Source of the DNA: Planctomycetales bacterium
Lineage (GTDB): Bacteria > Planctomycetota > Planctomycetia > Planctomycetales > Planctomycetaceae
Assembly (NCBI GenBank): GCA_026400835.1
Contig: JAPLOA010000035.1
Coordinates: 1 to 64,000, forward strand
DNA length: 64,000 nt
Reading direction: 5' to 3'
The translations under genes were made by a program, and so were the position numbers. Shown here piece by piece: positions 1 through 8,047 of the stretch (within the stretch, counting starts at the first letter, position 1; every line of letters starts with the position of its first letter). Under the pieces are notes generated by a model. It was not told where the DNA came from, did no database searches, and worked only from the letters and a program-made list of their open reading frames with translations.

Positions 1-537
1 GACTTCTTCCACAGCAGAATCTGCGAATGTCTCATCAACTCGCACCGTATCTTCTGTCACAACAGCATCGGACTCGACGACTGTCTCACTATCCCATGGT
101 AACTCAGCCCCGTAGAGACTTCTGAGCGTCTCATTCCAGAGCTGCGAAAGTGCGGCGGTCTGATCCACGGTGCTGTCATTCAGATCCAGCCCCGAGATCG
201 CATTCGACCATGCAGCAAGGATCGCATCACGATTGTTGGAGTACCACTGGTCGAAGTCGCTGCTCCCCACCAGGATCGTTTCAGAACCTTCCTTCACTTC
301 CCCATCAGTCAGCGAAGTCGGGACATCTTCTGCGACTGGCTCAATGACTGACCGACTTTCTGAATCGCCTTGTTCCTGAGGCAAATCCGAAACATCCTCG
401 GAAGCTGAAACAGCTTCCACGCTGTCAACCAAAGGAGTTGTTGCAGAAAGCAGAGATCTGATTTCACAACTCTCAATTTTCACCCCGAATCGTGACGTAC
501 ACCTGTGTTGAGTTTTTTTTCGTCGAGGAAACAGCAT
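1..537 (-). CDS. N-terminus of a large secreted/surface protein (partial)
   Basis: The frame is open from an ATG at 535-537 to the window edge, giving the first 179 residues; the C-terminus lies outside. The start is strongly basic (LFPRRKKTQHR), followed by IESCEIRSLLSATT. This matches the planctomycete N-terminal signature in which an 'LE-x-R-x-LLSA' stretch precedes very large, repeat-rich extracellular proteins. After it the sequence is acidic and rich in Ser, Thr, Glu and Val, as in a low-complexity linker, with a short helical part near residues 115-150 (FDQWYSNNRDAILAAW). I infer an exported cell-surface protein. No catalytic domain can be seen in the portion present. Confidence 0.7.
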   Translation of the reverse strand, partial: MLFPRRKKTQHRCTSRFGVKIESCEIRSLLSATTPLVDSVEAVSASEDVSDLPQEQGDSESRSVIEPVAEDVPTSLTDGEVKEGSETILVGSSDFDQWYSNNRDAILAAWSNAISGLDLNDSTVDQTAALSQLWNETLRSLYGAELPWDSETVVESDAVVTEDTVRVDETFADSAVEEV

Positions 538-942
538 GACAAACCTTTCTGGCCGCCGGAGAGTCAGTTGAAGTGATGTACGACTACACCTGCTGCGTTT
601 CTGATCATAGAGCAGCATTTGCGACAATCAATGTCAAAGGTGTGCCGTGATACCCCAAGATTGGACAACGTCGATCGACAGTAACGCCGATTCCGACTGA
701 TATGCTCTGCAACTTGCAAATCCCCGTCTGAAAAGCTGGGTCTTTTCAGCTTTCAGCGGAACGGCAAGGGGGCAATCCCGTTGTTGGATTCGATCCGTTC
801 GTCGGATCTGCGAGGCAACGGAACACACGGTGAAACCTCCAGACCGGGGGAAAGGTCGGGCTACAGTGCCCGGCATCTGGCACCTATTGAAAAGAACGAG
901 CGAAATAGTCGACCGGGGCCTGACGTAAATCATCCGGGGGCT
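538..942. other. intergenic stretch, no gene seen
   Basis: This lies upstream of the minus-strand surface protein and should hold its promoter. No convincing ORF, RNA gene or strong hairpin is seen. Short ORFs here have no recognisable domain and look random. Confidence 0.4.
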
Positions 943-1245
943 CGCTGCAGCAATAAGGAATTCCTGCTAATGTCGACGGCCGAGTATTTGCAACTTCTGG
1001 ACTGGCCGGCACGACAGGTTCGATCAGACAAACGACGCTCAACGCCTCAGGAGTTTGCTCTGTTGTTTGATCGACTGGGAGTCTCAGCGCAGATCTGGTG
1101 TCGGCTAGTGAGGGACTTCGGCAAACTGTTCAGTATCGTCGCCGGTCAGCCTCAGGGGATCGACAGTCATTCATCGAAGGCACGCAAGTCAGCTCATCGC
1201 TTCCGGATTCGTAAAGCGGCTCGGCAATTGATGGCGAATGGCTAA
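943..1245 (+). pseudogene. C-terminal remnant of a planctomycete Y1-type (REP-associated) transposase
   Basis: From about 943 the frame reads CSNKEFLLMSTAEYLQLLDW, then a basic stretch, a 'STPQEFALLFDRLGV' segment, 'WCRLVRDFGKLFSIVAGQP' and a basic tail. I recognise this as the C-terminal extension of long planctomycete transposases of the Y1_Tnp (REP-associated tyrosine transposase) type. The catalytic N-terminal domain with its HUH and Tyr residues is absent, and the upstream sequence in this frame does not resemble it. I therefore read it as a decayed leftover of a mobile element. An ATG at 970 could still start a 91-residue peptide. Family assignment is from memory of the motif pattern. 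Confidence 0.55.
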
Positions 1246-1308
1246 GCAGGAGGCTGCTGAAGAAAGAAAGCTGCAGCGGGCTGCAGGCAGTCCAAGGTAC
1301 TCGAGCAA

Positions 1309-4300
1309 TCACCGAATCGGTGGAATGACCGGTACTGAAGACTTCTGCGAACATGCGGCTGGAAGTGATTTTGAAGATGCACTGTTGGCGGGAATCGTCC
1401 ACAAGGCTTCCCAGTCACTCCAGTGTGTGTGTGATTCCGAGAACACGACTGCTTCTCGTTCCGCCGAGTTAATGCCAGCAGCCGAAGCTTCAGACGACGG
1501 CACTGATCGAATCGGCCCTGTGCGGTTCAGGTCAACCTGCAATTCGTAGCTAAACATACCATTCGGCCAGATTGCCAATCCTTCCGCATTGATGTCGTAG
1601 GGATGATTGTGAATGAAGTTTGTTTCAAGCTGCTCCCGAACAAGATCGATCCCTCCCTTGCGATAAAATCCTTCGATCGCATTCTGAAACGATCTAAGCT
1701 GATCGGCCGAAGCAAATCGCAGCCAGCCCGTTTCGTGAATCGACGCCACCACCCAACTGCTCTGCTCCTGAAACAGCAGCGATACCGGAGTTTCGCCAAG
1801 CGTCGAACATTCAATATCCACAGAGAAGCTATTCGACGCGGCGTGAATGTGTCCACAACGAAGCCCCGTCTCAGACCAGACCGGACACAGTTCCAGCAGT
1901 CGAACCAGATCGCGCTCCACAAAACTGCGAATTGCCGTTTCTACGTGCTCCAGGCGACCTCGTGCGGCGCGGCGTGCACTGAAGCGTTTGAATGACGCCG
2001 ACTGATGTTCGAGCCGACGCAATCGCCTGAACAACTTCGGCAAAGTGCCCGAGTGAAACCCGGGCCGCAACAGCCTTGCGACGGTTTCCCCGTGACTTCC
2101 AACAGGCACCGGTGTCAGATTCTCTTTACGATTCGCCAGATACAGTCGCCAGTTTTCTTTCAGTTCCCAAACGGCAAAACCAAAGATCCCGGGGATAAAG
2201 AAGATATTGAACCAGGTCACGGATCGAGCCAGAGCGGTACCAAGATAGGGGCTGAGCACGTCGACCATGCTGCCTTCCAGATAGATCAATCCCGGCAAGA
2301 TCATTTTGTGGGCCACGGTCACCACGGGAAAATGCTTTACCGGGTGAAACGTCGGCTCGATCAACAGGTTCACGTAGATACGAATCAGAAAAGAAGCGAA
2401 CGACCAGATTACTCCCAGAACCGCTTTGACGACAATCGACAACCAGCTCTCATCGCTATGAAATCGCAACCACTCATCAACAGCATACAGAAACCGTTCG
2501 AGAAAATTCAGCAACATCCTGAAGAAGTCAATCACCCAGTCAATCACGGCCATCACAACTCGTGCATGCAGCTTGTACCAGGTATTTCCAACCCACTCGG
2601 CCGTCAGCTCCTGAGTGTCGCGGCCCAATCGGGAATTCAATGCGAGACTGGACAGAACTGTAATTGCGCTAACCCACCACCAGTTCAACGCAACACCCTT
2701 GAGCAGCCAGGGAACAAAGCGACATCCCATCACGGAAATCAAAACCGGCGTCAATACGACTCGTCGAATTCGCACAAAGGTTCTGTTCCTCCACAGTTTC
2801 TGAACCAGGGGCAGATGCAGAATTCTCTGTGGCAGATCAATCAGCACTGTTCGCATCAGCTTCAGAGCCCGAAACGTCTGATCAAAGAACCATTCTCGAA
2901 ATGGCTTCAGGTGTATCAGGGCCATCAGCAAAAAGCCGACCACCAGCACCGACGAAAGCGTCTCGATGCGGCTATTGACGATCTGATCAATGGCTTCACG
3001 AGCATCTTCCGGCGGAACAGCGATCACCTCCTGCGTTGTTGAAGTGTCCTGATCTTTGTCCGAAATGCGGTCCGATGTTTCGGCCGCAGAAGACTCTTCG
3101 GCGGCGGCTGACTGTTCTTTTCCCGTCGACTGAACCAGCAGTGATTCTTCGACCGCAGTGGTATTCAGCGCAGATTGCGAGTTCAATCGCTCGACACCAG
3201 AAGGAATCGCCCCGGGCGAGCCATTCCGGGGCACGTTTGAATCCAAAGAACTCTCAGACGCGATCAACACAGAATCCGAAACCGGACTCACGATCAAGGA
3301 TTCGGTTGCTCCCTGTCCAAAGCTCAAACGCTCGCCCGCAGCCGGATGTGAATCTACGGTCGAATCGCTCTCAGCGATGGAGGAAGCGTTCTTCGCGAGA
3401 GGAATCTCGGTCAGGAATTCCTCCATCAGTTTTGATGCCGTCGCGCCAGACGGCGCTGTGAACTCGGCAATCGAGCCGTCGCTTTCAGCCACATCAGAGC
3501 TGTCTGAATCCCGGGTCTCGGTCGTCTTTGCTTTCGGCTTCGGATGGAACATATGGACGATGTGTCTGACACCCTCCACGACCACCACAGCTCCGCCAAA
3601 TGGAATCAGCAGAAACAATGTTGCAAACCGACCTGCTCGCGTTCCAAAAAACAGAGAACTCGTGATCTGCAGCAGACGCAGATAAAACTCACCACGGCGA
3701 TAAACCCCATCCAGCGCGACATCCAGACGATCATCCGCACGCAACAAGTGGTCGCCGCGCCAGAGTTCGTGGAGCTGGGTGAGATCCGGAAGCTTCAGAT
3801 CATTCTTACTGACCTGATCCCGAAGATAACCCATTGTCAGATAGCCACGATCCACAATGCAATCGAGCGAATCTTCGCTCAGCTTATCGAACGCTACCTG
3901 TTCCGGAATATTAGCGGGGATCAACTGCACATCACGCAGTGTCTGCTGAATCACCGGACGCATGCGTTCGCGCATCTGCTGTTCGGCCAGGCGAGCCGCC
4001 TGTTGCAACAACGCCGTCAGTCGTTCGCGTTCAATGCCACTCAGTCGCACATTCACCAGTCTTGCCGCAGAACTGGCCAGATGCTTAGCCATCATCACTT
4101 CGCGCAGACTGTTTAATGGTCGTCGCAGAGGACGTCGTCCGCGGCTCACAATCCACTTCACCAGATCGACTTTGTACGTCACACGTTCGTGATCGAGACA
4201 GACTTTCTGCAGATCGAACAGCAGACGTTTTTCTGAGTTCCAGAATCCATGAACCGAGTTTGTGGCCAGTTCCCACAGCGAGGCATGCCAGGCATCAGTG

Positions 4301-5268
4301 TCCTGTTCAGGAAAACTGATGGCGCGTCGTAAACGTTCGACGAGATAGCGAACATCCGCCCGAGCTTTCTCCTGAGCCGCATCGCGCTTGTCGTCCGAGG
4401 TCGCTCGCTGCACCGCGCGGATCGCGCAGACAGCAGCCGCGACGGTATTGCCTCGCTCATTGGCCCTTTCGCGTCGTCGCAACTGCGACACATAGGCGCG
4501 GTCTGACGAAACAATTCCGATCCCAAGGGACCAGTCGCGTCGCGTGTTGATCAAACGAGCTTCGTCACGAACCACGTGCGGCGTAAGGTCCGGGCTTGTG
4601 GCCCCATAGAGCTGCGTTCGCTTCAGGATCTCCGCAGCATTAATGTCCCGAGCCAGCACTTCATCAATTTGCGGCCGTTCCACAACGGACGGAAACCAAA
4701 CCGTCAACAGGTCCGGTTCGAAGTGCTTCATCTCCAGATACAGCGCGACGAATTCGCGCCAGGCTTCAATGCGAGATTCCTGATCAACAAGCCGCAGTTC
4801 ATTACGCAGCACAAAGTGCGCTTCGTCAAATTCCACCTGGCCGATGCTCGCAATTCGTTCCTGCACATCCGCGCGATGGATGTCTGTGTGCAGTCGACGC
4901 AATAATTCACGATCAATCTCTGCATGAAACAATCGCCGCCAGACCTGTTGCAGAAGCTCCTGCATCGGCCAATGTTCCAACTCCCCCTCATCCGGCTGGC
5001 AAACCAGCAAACAATCGGTGGGCAGGTCACTGAATGAAGTCAGCCCCAGCTCATCCGGGTGAACCAGATGCCTGACATCGTCCGCCGGGACAATTTGACT
5101 TTCCGCATGCGGAATCGAAGCCGACAGGTGGGCGAACCCAAAACGCTCCCGAATGACGCGCCTGATCACTCGCGGTTCCACCAGAAAGGCTGACGGATTC
5201 GCATGACTTAGCGCACGACGGAGTTCTTCAATTCCTGGCCCATTAACTTTTGACACGGTGATCCTCAC
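1309..5268 (-). CDS. large multi-pass membrane protein of unknown function (1319 aa)
   Basis: Residues 1-540 look soluble and helical, with many Arg/Glu-rich stretches. A first membrane segment lies near residue 550 (FATLFLLIPFGGAVVVVEGV). A Ser/Glu/Asp-rich, low-complexity linker follows at about 570-755. Further hydrophobic segments lie near 770, 835-860, 940-970 and 1020-1040, and a soluble C-terminal domain covers 1060-1319. The start is GTG (5266-5268), overlapping the TGA of the upstream aminotransferase as GTGA, so the two are probably translationally coupled. I do not recognise a named domain. Possibilities include an envelope scaffold or a mechanosensitive-like protein, but nothing in the sequence proves either. 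The whole opposite strand is rich in shadow ORFs. Confidence 0.85.
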   Translation of the reverse strand: MRITVSKVNGPGIEELRRALSHANPSAFLVEPRVIRRVIRERFGFAHLSASIPHAESQIVPADDVRHLVHPDELGLTSFSDLPTDCLLVCQPDEGELEHWPMQELLQQVWRRLFHAEIDRELLRRLHTDIHRADVQERIASIGQVEFDEAHFVLRNELRLVDQESRIEAWREFVALYLEMKHFEPDLLTVWFPSVVERPQIDEVLARDINAAEILKRTQLYGATSPDLTPHVVRDEARLINTRRDWSLGIGIVSSDRAYVSQLRRRERANERGNTVAAAVCAIRAVQRATSDDKRDAAQEKARADVRYLVERLRRAISFPEQDTDAWHASLWELATNSVHGFWNSEKRLLFDLQKVCLDHERVTYKVDLVKWIVSRGRRPLRRPLNSLREVMMAKHLASSAARLVNVRLSGIERERLTALLQQAARLAEQQMRERMRPVIQQTLRDVQLIPANIPEQVAFDKLSEDSLDCIVDRGYLTMGYLRDQVSKNDLKLPDLTQLHELWRGDHLLRADDRLDVALDGVYRRGEFYLRLLQITSSLFFGTRAGRFATLFLLIPFGGAVVVVEGVRHIVHMFHPKPKAKTTETRDSDSSDVAESDGSIAEFTAPSGATASKLMEEFLTEIPLAKNASSIAESDSTVDSHPAAGERLSFGQGATESLIVSPVSDSVLIASESSLDSNVPRNGSPGAIPSGVERLNSQSALNTTAVEESLLVQSTGKEQSAAAEESSAAETSDRISDKDQDTSTTQEVIAVPPEDAREAIDQIVNSRIETLSSVLVVGFLLMALIHLKPFREWFFDQTFRALKLMRTVLIDLPQRILHLPLVQKLWRNRTFVRIRRVVLTPVLISVMGCRFVPWLLKGVALNWWWVSAITVLSSLALNSRLGRDTQELTAEWVGNTWYKLHARVVMAVIDWVIDFFRMLLNFLERFLYAVDEWLRFHSDESWLSIVVKAVLGVIWSFASFLIRIYVNLLIEPTFHPVKHFPVVTVAHKMILPGLIYLEGSMVDVLSPYLGTALARSVTWFNIFFIPGIFGFAVWELKENWRLYLANRKENLTPVPVGSHGETVARLLRPGFHSGTLPKLFRRLRRLEHQSASFKRFSARRAARGRLEHVETAIRSFVERDLVRLLELCPVWSETGLRCGHIHAASNSFSVDIECSTLGETPVSLLFQEQSSWVVASIHETGWLRFASADQLRSFQNAIEGFYRKGGIDLVREQLETNFIHNHPYDINAEGLAIWPNGMFSYELQVDLNRTGPIRSVPSSEASAAGINSAEREAVVFSESHTHWSDWEALWTIPANSASSKSLPAACSQKSSVPVIPPIR

Positions 5269-6455
5269 AGATGTCGTCGAACAGCAGCGATCAGTTTATT
5301 GATCTGATCCTCCGTCGTATACAGATGGGCCGAAATTCGCATAAAACGGCGGCCATTCCATGAGCCCATCAGAAGTTCAATCTGATGTTCATCGCGGAGC
5401 GTCGTCTGCAGCACGTCCGGATGTCCGTGATACCCAGGCGTCCAGCCTTTGGTCTGAGGCAATTCAACAGCCACCATGCTGACGTAATCGGATTCCTTTG
5501 GCGTACAGAAAACCCCGGAGCCCGGAATTTCCAGCAACGCCGATCGAACCTTCGAGACCATCTGATGGGCATGAGTTCGATAAGCTGTGAGTCGTTCCGG
5601 AGTAAAAAACTGAATCGCATCCGTAATCGCGAGTAACGGCGCGGGATCGCGAGTTCCCAACCAGTTCGTCCGATCTTTCCACGAAGCCGCGCGGCCGGCA
5701 ATGCTTCCACCCCAACTGACAATCGGACATCGAATTGACGATTGATGTTTGGAGTGTACCCAGAGAAACCCGCTCCCGAACGGTGCACAGAGCCATTTGT
5801 GACAACTGGCACAGTAGTAGTCGCAACCCAGATCGTTCAGGTTCACGTCCAGCATCGCGATGGCGTGCGGTCCATCCACGCAGACTGGAACATTATGGCG
5901 ACGCGCCACCTGACACACGGCTTTGACCGGCAGGATACAAGCTGTCGCTGACGTCACATGACTGATCACGATCAGTTTTGTCTTCGGAGTAATGGCCGCT
6001 TCAATCGCCCGAACAGTGCCTTCCTCGTCCGGAGGAAACGGCAACACGGCGGTCGTCAGCTTCGCTCCGGCCTCGCGACACTTCGCCTGCCAAATATTCT
6101 TGACAGCTCCGTATTCATGATCGGTCAGCAGAACTTCGTCGTCAGCTTTCAGGTTCACGCTGGAGGCCACCACGTTCATCGCGAATGTGGCGTTGTCGAG
6201 CAGTACGATTCGATCAGGCTGAGTCCCCAGAAACCGTCCCAGGACCTGTGCGGTCCGTTCCAGTTCTTCTTCCATGTCCCCACAGAAGAACTTCATCGGC
6301 TGACGCTCCAGCCGCTCACTCCAACGCTCACGAGCCTGCTGAACGGGAATCGGAGAAGGGCCAAACGAGCCATGATTGAGATAAACACAATCAGGATCCA
6401 ACTGCCAGAATTCCCGAAGCGGATGCATAGACGTCATGAGCAGGATCTTCATCAT
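5265..6455 (-). CDS. class V aminotransferase (isopenicillin-N epimerase-like)
   Basis: A PLP-dependent fold-type I enzyme of about 396 aa. The N-terminal 'YLNHGSFGPSP' is typical of isopenicillin-N epimerase/cysteine desulfurase-like class V proteins. The PLP-binding Asp is in 'VCVDGPHAI' and the Schiff-base Lys in 'SCHKWLCAPFGSGF' near residue 218. The substrate cannot be told from sequence; epimerase, desulfurase and aminotransferase activities all occur in this family. Candidate ATG starts are at 6455, 6452 and 6428; homology begins at HPLREFW just after the last, so the true start may be 6428. It is the first gene of a coupled pair with the 1319-aa membrane protein (GTGA overlap). Confidence 0.88.
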   Translation of the reverse strand: MMKILLMTSMHPLREFWQLDPDCVYLNHGSFGPSPIPVQQARERWSERLERQPMKFFCGDMEEELERTAQVLGRFLGTQPDRIVLLDNATFAMNVVASSVNLKADDEVLLTDHEYGAVKNIWQAKCREAGAKLTTAVLPFPPDEEGTVRAIEAAITPKTKLIVISHVTSATACILPVKAVCQVARRHNVPVCVDGPHAIAMLDVNLNDLGCDYYCASCHKWLCAPFGSGFLWVHSKHQSSIRCPIVSWGGSIAGRAASWKDRTNWLGTRDPAPLLAITDAIQFFTPERLTAYRTHAHQMVSKVRSALLEIPGSGVFCTPKESDYVSMVAVELPQTKGWTPGYHGHPDVLQTTLRDEHQIELLMGSWNGRRFMRISAHLYTTEDQINKLIAAVRRHL

Positions 6456-6479
6456 CAAAGAAGAACGATAGGCCTGAAT

Positions 6480-7052
6480 TCATTGAGCGGCGCTGGCAAA
6501 TGCCTGCTCAAGCTCTATGAGTGCTTTCTCTTCAGTCGATGAGATTTTAAAAACGCCCAGAATTCCGCCAGCGGTTTCGGCGACTCGACGAGCCCTTTTC
6601 GTGGCAGCGTCCCGCAGCTCCTGGAATGCAGTCTCAGAGAGAGCCGGCTGAATGGCGACGACGAAGTCTTTCCAGGCACTGAACAATTCCGGCGCAGGTT
6701 TCTTGTTCAGCCAGGAACTGAGTAATCCATAGGCCGGGGAGCCCGAAATCACACCTGTGGATTCCGCGGCTTTCAGAATGGCCTCTTTTTCCTGGTCAGC
6801 CAGATTTCCATCAGACCAGGCGACATGAATAGACGGAAACAGCGAAAATGCCATCAGCGTCTTCGGCGTAACTTCCGCAGCCTGCAACTCGCTCAAAATC
6901 TTCAGGCTGGAAAACCCCGGGATTGTCGATGGGCCTTCATCAACGTGCTGTTCGATGTATCCCTGAACTTCGACGATCAACTCCCGATCAATCCCTCGAT
7001 AGAACTCACGCTCCAACAGCTCCGCCTGAGCTTCAAACCGACACTCTGACAT
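6480..7052 (-). CDS. TerB-like helical protein, function unknown (190 aa)
   Basis: All-helical predicted protein without signal peptide or membrane segment. 'AWSDGNLADQEKEAILKAA' (residues ~75-95) resembles the repeated motif of TerB/tellurite-resistance-like domains (D-G-x-L-x-x-x-E). It lies 24 nt upstream of the aminotransferase on the same strand, so co-transcription is likely. The role is unknown; the TerB resemblance is short and should be treated as tentative. The ATG at 7050-7052 fits the start of the conserved-looking region. Confidence 0.7.
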   Translation of the reverse strand: MSECRFEAQAELLEREFYRGIDRELIVEVQGYIEQHVDEGPSTIPGFSSLKILSELQAAEVTPKTLMAFSLFPSIHVAWSDGNLADQEKEAILKAAESTGVISGSPAYGLLSSWLNKKPAPELFSAWKDFVVAIQPALSETAFQELRDAATKRARRVAETAGGILGVFKISSTEEKALIELEQAFASAAQ

Positions 7053-7126
7053 ACTTGCACTTTCCTGCGAGGATCTATTTGCTGACTGATGCTTCGCGGA
7101 TCATAACGAAGGTGGCACCGGATTCA

Positions 7127-7882
7127 CTACCTTGAGGCAGCTTGCTCACGCAGTAATTCGATCACGCGAATGAAGGAGTGCTCCGGGGAACAATCGATGA
7201 CGATTTGTTCCTTGCTCATCGGATGCACAAACTGAACACGAACCGCCGCCAGCATGAGTCGTGTCACGCCAGCGTGTTGCTGAAAGGTGCGGTTGAATTT
7301 TGTATCGCCATGATCTGCATCGCCAACAACCGGGTGAGAAATCCCAGTCAGATGCCGCCGAATCTGGTGATATCGCCCGGTCTTCGGAGAAGCCTCCACC
7401 AGACTGCAACGAGTCGTTTCATGACGGCCGGATGCAAACCCCGCTTCAAATTTCTCCAGCGTGCGGTAGCAGGTCTCCGCTTCCTGAGGTACCGAATGAG
7501 GATCCGTTGCCGGCTTTCCTCGACCCTTGTCGGAAACCAGCGGCCGATCGATCTTTCCGGAGTCCTGCGTATGGCCTCTGACGAGGGCCAGGTACGTCTT
7601 CTGAATCTGTCGTTCCGCAAACATCGCCGCATAAAGAGCAGCCGCCTCAGAGCTTTTTGCCAGCAACAGGACACCTGACGTTGGCCGATCAAGACGATGA
7701 ACCGGATACACAAAGCACTTCAATTGGTCTCGCACAGTCTGCACGACAAATTCCGTTGCAGAACGATCCGCCATGCTGCGATGGACAAACATACCCGACG
7801 GCTTCGCAACCGCCACGAGCTGATCGTCTTTATAGAGGATGGGGATCAAAATGTTTTTGTCAATGGCGATCTCTTCGCACAT
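7127..7882 (-). CDS. truC: RluA-family pseudouridine synthase, TruC-like
   Basis: Probable tRNA pseudouridine synthase (uridine 65) or a close RluA-family relative, about 251 aa. The catalytic Asp lies in 'VHRLDRPTSGVLL'. The N-terminal 'VAVAKPSGMFVHRS', 'QTVRDQ', 'FAERQIQKTYLALVRG' and the C-terminal 'TGRYHQIRRHLTGISHPVVG' and 'HGDTKFNR' follow the TruC pattern closely. I chose the ATG at 7880-7882 because it is preceded by AGAAGAAG and reaches the conserved region in few residues; a longer start at 7924 is also open. The exact RNA target is inferred from family likeness only. Confidence 0.85.
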   Translation of the reverse strand: MCEEIAIDKNILIPILYKDDQLVAVAKPSGMFVHRSMADRSATEFVVQTVRDQLKCFVYPVHRLDRPTSGVLLLAKSSEAAALYAAMFAERQIQKTYLALVRGHTQDSGKIDRPLVSDKGRGKPATDPHSVPQEAETCYRTLEKFEAGFASGRHETTRCSLVEASPKTGRYHQIRRHLTGISHPVVGDADHGDTKFNRTFQQHAGVTRLMLAAVRVQFVHPMSKEQIVIDCSPEHSFIRVIELLREQAASR

Positions 7883-8047
7883 GAAACTTCTTCTGGCTAC
7901 AATTGGCCCGCCAGCGATACTCAAGAGTCAGGGGCCGGGACCGTTCTTGAAGGATATCACGCGGAAAAACCAGGATCTATCAAGTCACCTTCTGCGTTGT
8001 TTTATGTTTACAGCACACGACCGCAAACAGTGCGCGGCAGGAAAGTG

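Noticed and set aside
2005-3042. 345-codon ORF on the plus strand inside the 1319-aa gene
   Set aside because: Antisense shadow of the minus-strand membrane protein; rich in Gln, His and Arg without any domain.
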